Source: PALSA-660 sp963726435
Lineage (GTDB): Bacteria > Actinomycetota > Coriobacteriia > Anaerosomatales > PALSA-660
Length of the DNA stretch: 64,000 nt
Assembly (NCBI GenBank): GCA_963726435.1
Contig: CAVSCJ010000006.1
Coordinates: forward strand, 1-64,000
Direction of reading: 5' to 3'
Below, piece after piece: positions 52,507-60,241 of the stretch (its first letter is position 1; every line of letters starts with the position of its first letter). The translations under genes and the position numbers were made by a program. The notes below the pieces were generated by a model, which saw nothing but the letters and a program-made list of their open reading frames with translations, was not told the DNA's origin and searched no databases.

Positions 52507-53922
52507 ATGGACAGGGGCAACAAGGCCTGGGGCGGCCGCTTCGAGGGCTCGATGGACGAGTTCGTCACCGGGTTCGGCGCGTCGCTGCCCGTGGATCGCC
52601 AGATGTGGGCGTCCGATATAGAGGGCTCGATCGCGCACGTCCGGATGCTGGGGCGCCAGGGCATCCTGTCGGCCGGAGACGCCCGGACCATCGAATCCGG
52701 TCTGAATGAAGTGGCGGCGGACCTGGAGTCGGGCGCGTTCGTCTTCGACAACGCGGACGAGGACATCCACATGGCCGTGGAGCGCGCGCTGACGGAGAGG
52801 ATCGGCCCCGTCGGAGGCATGCTGCACACCGGGCGCTCGCGCAACGATCAGGTCGCCACCGACGTGCGGCTGCATGCCAAGCGCCTCGCAGTGTCTCTCG
52901 CCGGCGGCGTCGCCGACCTTCAGGACGCGCTGATCGCACGCGCCGATGAGCACTTCGGCGCTGTGATGCCCGGCTACACCCACCTGCAGAAGGCTCAACC
53001 GTTGCTTCTCTCGCACCATCTGCTCGCCTACGTCTGGATGCTGGACCGGGACGTTCGGCGCCTGCGCGCGGCCTTCGACGCGGCCGACGTCTCGCCGCTC
53101 GGGTCCGCCGCGCTCGCCGGGACGACGCTTCCTATCGACCGCCGGACCGTGGCAGAGGAGCTGGGCTTCTCTGGCGTCGCGCCCAACTCGCTGGATGCCG
53201 TCTCGGACCGGGATTTCCTGCTCGACCTGGCCTACGCATGCGCGGTCGCGATGATGCACCTCTCCCGCCTGTGCGAGGAGCTCGTCCTGTGGTCGAGCGA
53301 CGAGTTCGGGTTCGCCGTGATGGACGACGCCTATGCGACAGGCTCGTCGATCATGCCTCAGAAGAAGAACCCCGATACCGCGGAACTCGTGCGCGGGAAG
53401 AGCGGGCGGGTCTACGGCGACCTGGTAGGGCTTCTCACGGTCATGAAGGGCCTTCCGCTCGCGTACGACAAGGACATGCAGGAGGACAAGGAGGGTGTCT
53501 TCGATGCGGCCGCGACGCTCGAGGGCTGCCTGCGGGTGACGGCGGGGATGATCTCGACGCTGCACTTCGACGAGCAGCGCATGCGCGCAGGTGCGCGCGG
53601 GGGCTTCATGGCGGCCACGGACCTCGCCGACCATCTCGCCGCCTCGGGCGTGCCGTTCCGGGAGGCCCACGAGGTCGTGGGGCGTCTCGTGCTGGAGTGC
53701 GAGCGTTCCGGCCGCATGCTGCAGGACCTGACCCTCGAGGAGCTGCGAGCGGCCTCACCCGCTTTCGGCCCCGAGGCGCTGGACGCGCTGGACCTCGACC
53801 TCGCGGTCTCGCGGCGCACGAGCGAGGGCGGCACCGGGCACGACGCGGTCCGTGCCCAGCTCGTGCGAGCGCGCGACGCGGCGGCGGCGGCACGCGCCTG
53901 GACCGAGACCCATACGGCGTGA
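52507..53922 (+). CDS. argH: Argininosuccinate lyase
   Basis: Last step: releases fumarate and arginine. The 471-residue product starts KAWGGRFEGSMDEFV and has HTGRSRNDQVATD, TPGYTHLQKAQP-like PGYTHLQKAQPL and the signature GSSIMPQKKNPDTAELVRGK. ATG 52507 has GAGGAAA upstream. It ends overlapping a DNA glycosylase gene (GTGA). Confidence 0.96.
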   Translation: MDRGNKAWGGRFEGSMDEFVTGFGASLPVDRQMWASDIEGSIAHVRMLGRQGILSAGDARTIESGLNEVAADLESGAFVFDNADEDIHMAVERALTERIGPVGGMLHTGRSRNDQVATDVRLHAKRLAVSLAGGVADLQDALIARADEHFGAVMPGYTHLQKAQPLLLSHHLLAYVWMLDRDVRRLRAAFDAADVSPLGSAALAGTTLPIDRRTVAEELGFSGVAPNSLDAVSDRDFLLDLAYACAVAMMHLSRLCEELVLWSSDEFGFAVMDDAYATGSSIMPQKKNPDTAELVRGKSGRVYGDLVGLLTVMKGLPLAYDKDMQEDKEGVFDAAATLEGCLRVTAGMISTLHFDEQRMRAGARGGFMAATDLADHLAASGVPFREAHEVVGRLVLECERSGRMLQDLTLEELRAASPAFGPEALDALDLDLAVSRRTSEGGTGHDAVRAQLVRARDAAAAARAWTETHTA

Positions 53923-54575
53923 ATCCGGACGTCCTCGGCCCCGGGTTCTACGCTCGGGACACGGCGACCGTCGCGCGCGACCTGCTGGGGCACGTGCTCG
54001 TCAGCACTGCCGGCGGCGTCACGACTTCGGGCCGCATCGTGGAGACCGAGGCCTACCTCGGGGCGGACGACGCGGGCTCGCACGCGGCGACGAGCGGGGT
54101 CACGAAGCGCAACGCGGTCATGTACGGGCCTGCGGGTCGGGCGTACGTGTACTTCACCTACGGCAACCACCACATGCTCAACTTCGTCACGGAGCTCGAA
54201 GGTACGGCCGGTGCGGTCCTGATCAGGGCGCTGGAGCCACTCGACGGGATCGACACCATGATGCGCCGCAGGCTCGCCGGCAGGGGAGAGGGGTCGCCCC
54301 TTGCGCTGCGGGACCTCACGAACGGCCCGGGCAAGCTGACGGCGGCGCTCGGGGTCGACCTGTCCGACAACTGCGCATCGCTGGATGGAAGCGCTAGACT
54401 GACCGTGCTCGGGCGGCGGGGGGCCGCTCCGGCGATCGTCACCTCGGGCAGGATCGGGCTGTGTTTCGGGCACGAGGCCCAGCTCCGGTTCTACATCGAG
54501 GGGGACCGGTACGTGTCCGCCGCGCGCCCGGGACGCAGGCTCCCGAAGCGCTCGCAGAGGAGGGGCGTGTCCTGA
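53919..54575 (+). CDS. DNA-3-methyladenine glycosylase (AAG/MPG family)
   Basis: Removes alkylated purines from DNA. The 218-residue product has GFYARDTATVARDLLGHVLV, the catalytic Glu in GRIVETEAYLGADDAGSHA, GRAYVYFTYGNHHMLNFV, LIRALEPLDGID and NGPGKLTAALGV, all AAG-type. GTG 53919 overlaps the argH stop. Nothing ties it to arginine synthesis; it is carried along at the end of the operon. Confidence 0.94.
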   Translation: MNPDVLGPGFYARDTATVARDLLGHVLVSTAGGVTTSGRIVETEAYLGADDAGSHAATSGVTKRNAVMYGPAGRAYVYFTYGNHHMLNFVTELEGTAGAVLIRALEPLDGIDTMMRRRLAGRGEGSPLALRDLTNGPGKLTAALGVDLSDNCASLDGSARLTVLGRRGAAPAIVTSGRIGLCFGHEAQLRFYIEGDRYVSAARPGRRLPKRSQRRGVS

Positions 54576-54576
54576 G

Positions 54577-55530
54577 ATGAAGCTTCGCGAGATCTACCGC
54601 ACCTGCGTCGAGGCCGGCATGGAAGCCGACCCGCGCTCCCCGGCGGAGTTGAAGCGGGTGCTGGCCGCGTCAGCGCGCGACTACGACAAGCTCGACGAGG
54701 CGGAGCGCCCGTACTTCGACACGGAGCGGCTCACCAACCCCTACGCCGACACCCGGATAGCCGCCGGAGACCCCGATCTCGAGGTGCGCGGGCTCATAAC
54801 CGGCGTCGACATGGAGACCCCCGAGGTACTCCTCGCCGATCGTCTCCGTGAGAAGGGCGCGCCCATCGACCTGGTGTTCGCGCATCACCCCGAGGGTCCG
54901 GGCTTCGCGCGCCTCGACGAGGTCATGCGCATGCAGGCCGACCTTTGGGCGGCCCAGGGAGTCGGCTTGGGGGCCGCGGACACCCTGATCTCGAAGCGCT
55001 CCGCCGAGATCCGGCGCCACTTCATGCCGTACAACCACTACCGCGCGATCCAGGCCGCCGAGTCGATGGGGTTCGCGGTGATGTCGTGCCACACGCCCGC
55101 CGACAACTCGGTGCACACGTTCGTACAGCGCTTCCTGGACGAGGCCGCACCCGAGACTCTCTCCGACCTGGTGCGCGCGCTGCGGACCATTCCCGAGTAC
55201 GACGACGCCGCTCGGAAGGGCTACGGCCCCGAGCTGGTCTTGGGCGAGGGCGCGCGCAGGCCGGGCCGCATCGTCGTGGACATGACTGGCGGGACCGAGG
55301 GCCCGACCGATGCGCTGAACCGTCTGAGCGCGGCTGGCGTCGACACCCTCGTGGGCATGCACTACGGGGACGAGCACCGCAAGCGTGCCGAGGAACTCCA
55401 CATGAACCTCGTGATCGCGGGCCACATCTCGTCCGACACGCTGGGCATGAACCTGATCCTGGACCGCATCGAGCCGCAGGGCGTCGAGGTTCTCTGCACC
55501 TCCGGCATCGTGAGGGTGCGCCGCTGCTGA
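54577..55530 (+). CDS. NIF3/DUF34-family protein
   Basis: A 317-residue member of the NIF3 (YbgI-like) family, proteins with a two-metal site whose chemistry is still unclear. Metal-site motifs: FAHHPEG near residue 100, SCHTPADN, and HYGDEHRK with AGHISSDTLGMNLILD at the end. ATG 54577 follows the glycosylase stop at once. A strong hairpin terminator ends the run. Confidence 0.8.
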   Translation: MKLREIYRTCVEAGMEADPRSPAELKRVLAASARDYDKLDEAERPYFDTERLTNPYADTRIAAGDPDLEVRGLITGVDMETPEVLLADRLREKGAPIDLVFAHHPEGPGFARLDEVMRMQADLWAAQGVGLGAADTLISKRSAEIRRHFMPYNHYRAIQAAESMGFAVMSCHTPADNSVHTFVQRFLDEAAPETLSDLVRALRTIPEYDDAARKGYGPELVLGEGARRPGRIVVDMTGGTEGPTDALNRLSAAGVDTLVGMHYGDEHRKRAEELHMNLVIAGHISSDTLGMNLILDRIEPQGVEVLCTSGIVRVRRC

Positions 55531-55548
55531 CGGTCCCGGCAAGACCAC

Positions 55549-55583
55549 AAGGCCCCGCTCCCGTTCGCCGGGAGCGGGGCCTT
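55549..55583. terminator. Two-way terminator between NIF3 gene and PBP gene
   Basis: AAGGCCCCGCTCCCG at 55549-55563 pairs perfectly with CGGGAGCGGGGCCTT at 55569-55583 around a five-base loop; a symmetric stem that can serve both strands. Confidence 0.85.
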
Positions 55584-55603
55584 GACATGTGATGGGGGGA
55601 TTC

Positions 55604-57664
55604 CTAAGGGTTCGGCGTCGTCGTCGGGGGCGGGGTGGGGGGCGGGGTAGGGGGCGGGGTGCCAGTCGTATCTCCGCCGCCAGGGTGCGGCTTCGGCTTG
55701 GCCTTCTTCTTCTTGGCCGCGGCGGCTGATGCGCTCGCTTCCTCGGTCCAGGCCGCCTTCCAGATGTAATGGGGAGCCGCGGCGCGCGCGAAGTGGAGCG
55801 ATGGGCGGCCCTTCAGCGCCGACGCCATGAACGTGTGCCAGATCGGGGCGCAGAAGGTCCCGCCGAAGGCCCGCATGCCGTGCACGTTGCGCATCGGGAT
55901 CGAGCCCTCGGAATAGCCCATCCACACGGCTGTCGAAAGCTGTGGGGTGTAACCGACGAACCAGGCGTCCTGGTAGTTCTGCGCGGTCCCGGTCTTGCCG
56001 GCGACCTCCCGTCCGGAGAGGTGGGCCCGTGTCCCGGTGCCGCCGCTGACGACTCCCATCAGCTGATTGGTCGCGGCCCAGGCGATCCTCGCGCTCAAGG
56101 CGCGGGTGCCCGAGGTCTTGTTCTGGTACAGGACCGCGCCGTCCGGGCCCACGATCTTCGCTATCCCCGTCGGCTTCACGCGCACGCCTTCGTTGGCGAG
56201 CGTGCCGAAGGCCGAGGCCATCTCGAGTGGGCTGACCGGGGCGGAGCCCAGCGTTATCGACGGAAGTGCGGGGATGGGCGAGGTGATCCCCATTCGCTTG
56301 GCGGTCGACGCGACCTCGTCGGCCCCGAGTTCCCAGATGAGGCGTGCGAACACGCAGTTCACCGAGGAGCGAGTCGCCGCGGAGAGCGTGATGTACCCCC
56401 TGCCCGAGCCCTCCGAGTTGTTCACGCGCCATGGCGGGTGGGTCGGGATGTACGCGGGCGAGGAGGCGTTCATCGGCCGGCTCGGCGGGATGCCCTTCTC
56501 CAGAGCCGTCACCAGCGTGAACACCTTGAACGCGGAGCCCGGCTGTCTCTTGCCCTGCGTCGCGTAGTTGTAGCTGCTCTTGGCGTAGTCGCGCCCCCCG
56601 TACATGGCCACGATGTGGCCGTTGTGCGGGTCGAGGGACACCAGCGCGGCATCGGGATCCCTCTTGTAGGGAAGGGTCTTCTTCACTGCCCGCTCCGCGG
56701 CCCTCTGCAGCCTGGTGTCGATGGTGGTGTAGACCTTGAGCCCGCCCTTGAAGATGAGCGAGTCGGGGTACTGGGTCAGCAGCTGCTTCCGGATGTAGGA
56801 AACGAAGTACGCACAATCGTAGATGCCCTGGTTGGGATCCGTCTTCTTCGACAGCACGATCTTCTCGGAGGCAGCCGTGTCCGCCTCCGCCTGTGTTATG
56901 TAGCCGTTCGCGGCCATGCGTCCGAGCACCCAACGCTGCCGGGACCTGGCGCCCTCCATGTTGTAGTAGGGATTGAGCCGCAGCGGCGACTGCGGCAGTC
57001 CCGAGAGCAGGGCTGCCTCGCCGATCGTGAGCGCACTGGCGTGCTTCCCGAAGTAGGCGAGCGCGGCGGCCTCGGCGCCGTATGCGCCGTCACCGAAGTA
57101 CACGGTGTTGAGATAGGCCTCCAGCACCTCCGACTTGCTGTGCCTCTTCTCGAACTCGTACGCGAGGTACATCTCACGTATCTTGCGCGCGGCGGTGATG
57201 TCGTAGCGCTCGGACACCAGGATCGTGTTGCGCACGTACTGCTGCGTGATCGTCGACGCGCCCTCCTGGGCGGACATCGTGGTGATGTCTATCGCGATGG
57301 CGCGCGCTATGCCCACGAAGTCGACGCCGTTGTGCTCGTAGAAGCGCTCGTCCTCGACCGCGACCACAGCATTGGCCAAGTCGGTCGAGATCTTGGAGAT
57401 GGGGACGATCTCACGGTTCTCCAGGTAGAAGTTCGCGAGCAGCTTGCCGTCGGCGGAGTAGATCTTGGTCGGTTGGGCCACCTTGAAGGCGGTCGGGTCG
57501 TCGACGTTCGGGAGGCCCCTGAGCGAGTACGTGACATATGCCCAGGCAACGCCGGCACCGACGAGGACTGTCAGGAGAGTGAGAACGACGGCGGCCGCGA
57601 GGACGATCGGGATGACGCGACGCCAGCGCGACTTGCTCTCGCGTCGTAGCCTGCTTGACATCAT
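55604..57664 (-). CDS. Class A penicillin-binding protein (PBP1A-type)
   Basis: Makes glycan strands and cross-links. The 686-residue product has a short cytoplasmic tail, one membrane helix (VIPIVLAAAVVLTLLTVLVGAGVAW), a GT51 domain with EDERFYEHNGVD and GASTITQQYVRN, and a transpeptidase domain with SAFK (PGSAFKVF), SVN (RSSVNCVF) and KTGTAQ. After residue about 630 the tail is Ala/Lys then Pro/Thr repeats (PPPTPPPT). The ATG at 57664 is one of two in a row after a GAGGGTGAG site; a GTG at 57721 is the alternative. Confidence 0.93.
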   Translation of the reverse strand: MMSSRLRRESKSRWRRVIPIVLAAAVVLTLLTVLVGAGVAWAYVTYSLRGLPNVDDPTAFKVAQPTKIYSADGKLLANFYLENREIVPISKISTDLANAVVAVEDERFYEHNGVDFVGIARAIAIDITTMSAQEGASTITQQYVRNTILVSERYDITAARKIREMYLAYEFEKRHSKSEVLEAYLNTVYFGDGAYGAEAAALAYFGKHASALTIGEAALLSGLPQSPLRLNPYYNMEGARSRQRWVLGRMAANGYITQAEADTAASEKIVLSKKTDPNQGIYDCAYFVSYIRKQLLTQYPDSLIFKGGLKVYTTIDTRLQRAAERAVKKTLPYKRDPDAALVSLDPHNGHIVAMYGGRDYAKSSYNYATQGKRQPGSAFKVFTLVTALEKGIPPSRPMNASSPAYIPTHPPWRVNNSEGSGRGYITLSAATRSSVNCVFARLIWELGADEVASTAKRMGITSPIPALPSITLGSAPVSPLEMASAFGTLANEGVRVKPTGIAKIVGPDGAVLYQNKTSGTRALSARIAWAATNQLMGVVSGGTGTRAHLSGREVAGKTGTAQNYQDAWFVGYTPQLSTAVWMGYSEGSIPMRNVHGMRAFGGTFCAPIWHTFMASALKGRPSLHFARAAAPHYIWKAAWTEEASASAAAAKKKKAKPKPHPGGGDTTGTPPPTPPPTPPPTTTPNP

Positions 57665-57803
57665 CTCACCCTCGCTCGTAGCGTGACCGTCGGTATAGGG
57701 TACCTGCTCCGGTGCCGGCACGCTCGCCTGGCCGCCGAACCGTTACATACATGTTAGTGTCGCCTACGGGCGCGATATACCCGCGGCGTCGATCGGGAAT
57801 CCC

Positions 57804-60215
57804 TTGGTGAGCAACCCTATCATCCCGCGCACAGTGGAGTTGCTGGCACCCGCCGGCGGCTTCGACGCGTTGCGGGCGGCCGTCCGCAACGGCGCGGACG
57901 CCGTCTACCTCGGGACCACTGAGCTCAATGCACGACGCGGCGCGCAGAACTTCGCCCCGGAGGCTTTGATCGAGGCGTGCCGCTACGCGCACCTGCGCAA
58001 GTCCAAGGTCTACCTCGCCGCGAACGTCGTCGTGCTCGAGGAGGAGATGCGCTCCGCGCTGGCCATGGTCGCTCGCGCCTGGGAGGCGGGCGTCGATGCC
58101 GTAATCGTCCAGGACCTGGGTCTGATCGCGGCGATCCGCAGCTCACTCCCTACGGTGAGGGTGCACGCCTCCACCCAGATCGACGCGCACAACGCCGATT
58201 CCGTTGCAGCGCTCGCGGACCTGGGGGTCGCCCGCATCACGCTCGCCCGCGAGCTCTCGGTCGCCGAGATCGCGGCGCTCGTCGCCTCCTCGCCCGTCGA
58301 GCTGGAGTCCTTCGTCCATGGCTCGCTGTGCTTCTGTCACTCCGGCCAATGCTTCATGTCCTCGATGGTGGGCGGGCGCTCCGCCAACCGCGGGCTGTGC
58401 GCACAGCCCTGCCGGCTCCCCTACGACCTGGTCGGCACCGATGGCGTCGCCGCCGATGCGCCCGGACGCTACCTGCTGAGTCCGAAGGACCTCGCGGGGG
58501 TCGAACTGCTCCCGGACTTGATCGGTGCCGGGGTCGCGGCGCTCAAGATCGAGGGGCGCATGAAGAGTCCCGAGTACGTGGCTTCCGTGGTCTCCGTATA
58601 CCGTGCAGCGCTCGACCGGGCGCTCGCCGATGCCTCGGACTACTCCGTCCGGCCTGCCGAGACGGAGCGTCTCGAAGAGGCGTTCAACCGCGGCTTCACC
58701 ACGGCATACCTGGCGGACATCCGCGGCGACGCGATGATGAGCTACACGCGCCCGAACAATCGCGGAGTCCCGATCGGGCGCGTGGCCGCCACCGGTCCGG
58801 GAACGGCGACCATCGAGCTGGATCGCGCACTGGAGGCGGCCGACACGGTGGAGTTCTGGACCGCCACCGGGAGATTCGCCCAGGTGGCGGGGGAGATGGA
58901 CGGCGGAAGCGGTGGGCTCACGGCCGCGCCCGCGGGAGCACGTGTGACGGTCGCTGTCCAAGGCCTCGTGCGCCCCGGGGACCGGGTCTTCCGCGTGGTG
59001 AACGCCGCGCTCAACGACGCCGCGCGCCGCTCGTGGCAGTCGGTCGACGAGCGGAGGCCGGTGCCCGTGAGCATGTCGGTACGGCTGCACGTCGGCGAGC
59101 CCGCCGCGTTGGAGCTCGCCGCCGAAGGCTTCCGTGTCGACGTGTCGGGTCCAGTGGTGGAGACCGCGCGCACGAAGGCCGTCACGGCCGATGAGGTCGT
59201 CGAGCACCTCGGGCGCCTGGGCGGGACCCCGTACGCGGCTCAGGACGTGGCCGTGCACCTGGACGCCGGTGCCGGACTCGGCTACTCCGTACTGCACCAC
59301 CTGCGTCGTGACGCCGTCGAACTCCTCGACCAGCAGCGTCTCTCCGGCTGGGCCGGTCGGGTCCTGCCCGGGTCGCCGGAACCGCCAGCCCTCGAGCCCC
59401 GACCGAAGGCGGCCAAGCCGCCACTGCTCGTGGCGGCCGTGTCTTCGCGCGCCGCGGCCGAGGCGTGTGCCGGAGCCGGCGCCGACCGCGTGCTCCTGGC
59501 CTGCGGCCCGACACTCCGCTCCTCCAGGGACTACGGCGCGTTGCTGCCGCGCATCGTCCACGAGTCGCGCTTCGGCGCGGCGTTGGCGTGTGCGGGCGCT
59601 GGGGAGGGGACTCCGGTCGCGGGGAACCTCGGGGAGGTCAGGAAGCTCGGCGGTGCCGGGCATGGCGTGGAAGCGGACTGGGGCCTGAACGTGACCAATC
59701 CGTGGTCGGCGGCGGTGCTGGCGGGCATGGGGGCAAGCGGAGTGTGGGCGTCTCCCGAGTTGTCCGGGAGGCAGCTCGCCGCGCTGGTCGCGGGTTCACC
59801 GGTCCCCGTCGGCGCTATCGTCGCGGGCAGGCTCGAACTGATGGTCGCGGAGCACTGCGTGCTCCAGTCGGCAGGCGAGTGTGACCACCTCTGCGCGGGC
59901 TGCGCCCGTCGCGGCCAGGCGTGGGTGCTGCGGGACCGCAAGGGCTACGAGATGCCGGTGGTCACCGACGCCGGTGGGCTCGCCCACATCTACAACGCTG
60001 TCCCGCTGGACCTGTCCCGCGCTCTTCCGGAGATCCTCGATGCCGGCGCGGCCGCTCTCCGCCTCGACCTGCAGTCCTCAGACGCGCCGGAAGCGGCACG
60101 CATCACTGACGCGTGGCGTCACCGGCTGGATGCCGCTCTGGAGGGCACCCCGCTGCCCGACACGCCGGTGACGGAGCCTTCGACCTCAGCGCACTTCTTC
60201 AGGGGCCTCCGCTAG
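57804..60215 (+). CDS. U32-family peptidase/hydroxylase-like protein
   Basis: A 803-residue protein. N terminus ELLAPAGGFDALRAAVRNGADAVYLG, VHASTQIDAHN, VHGSLCFCHSGQCFMSSMVGGRSANRGLCAQPCR, and KIEGRMKSPEYV are U32 signatures; the four conserved Cys may bind an iron-sulfur cluster as in oxygen-independent hydroxylases of the family. A DUF3656-like middle part follows, and the C-terminal third repeats the barrel pattern with CVLQSAGECDHLCAGCARRG. Start is TTG 57804 or GTG 57807, with only a weak ribosome site. Between two PBP genes on the other strand. Target unknown; tRNA or protein modification is possible. Confidence 0.82.
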   Translation: MVSNPIIPRTVELLAPAGGFDALRAAVRNGADAVYLGTTELNARRGAQNFAPEALIEACRYAHLRKSKVYLAANVVVLEEEMRSALAMVARAWEAGVDAVIVQDLGLIAAIRSSLPTVRVHASTQIDAHNADSVAALADLGVARITLARELSVAEIAALVASSPVELESFVHGSLCFCHSGQCFMSSMVGGRSANRGLCAQPCRLPYDLVGTDGVAADAPGRYLLSPKDLAGVELLPDLIGAGVAALKIEGRMKSPEYVASVVSVYRAALDRALADASDYSVRPAETERLEEAFNRGFTTAYLADIRGDAMMSYTRPNNRGVPIGRVAATGPGTATIELDRALEAADTVEFWTATGRFAQVAGEMDGGSGGLTAAPAGARVTVAVQGLVRPGDRVFRVVNAALNDAARRSWQSVDERRPVPVSMSVRLHVGEPAALELAAEGFRVDVSGPVVETARTKAVTADEVVEHLGRLGGTPYAAQDVAVHLDAGAGLGYSVLHHLRRDAVELLDQQRLSGWAGRVLPGSPEPPALEPRPKAAKPPLLVAAVSSRAAAEACAGAGADRVLLACGPTLRSSRDYGALLPRIVHESRFGAALACAGAGEGTPVAGNLGEVRKLGGAGHGVEADWGLNVTNPWSAAVLAGMGASGVWASPELSGRQLAALVAGSPVPVGAIVAGRLELMVAEHCVLQSAGECDHLCAGCARRGQAWVLRDRKGYEMPVVTDAGGLAHIYNAVPLDLSRALPEILDAGAAALRLDLQSSDAPEAARITDAWRHRLDAALEGTPLPDTPVTEPSTSAHFFRGLR

Positions 60216-60241
60216 CCGACCGGCACCCGGGCTTCGCGACT

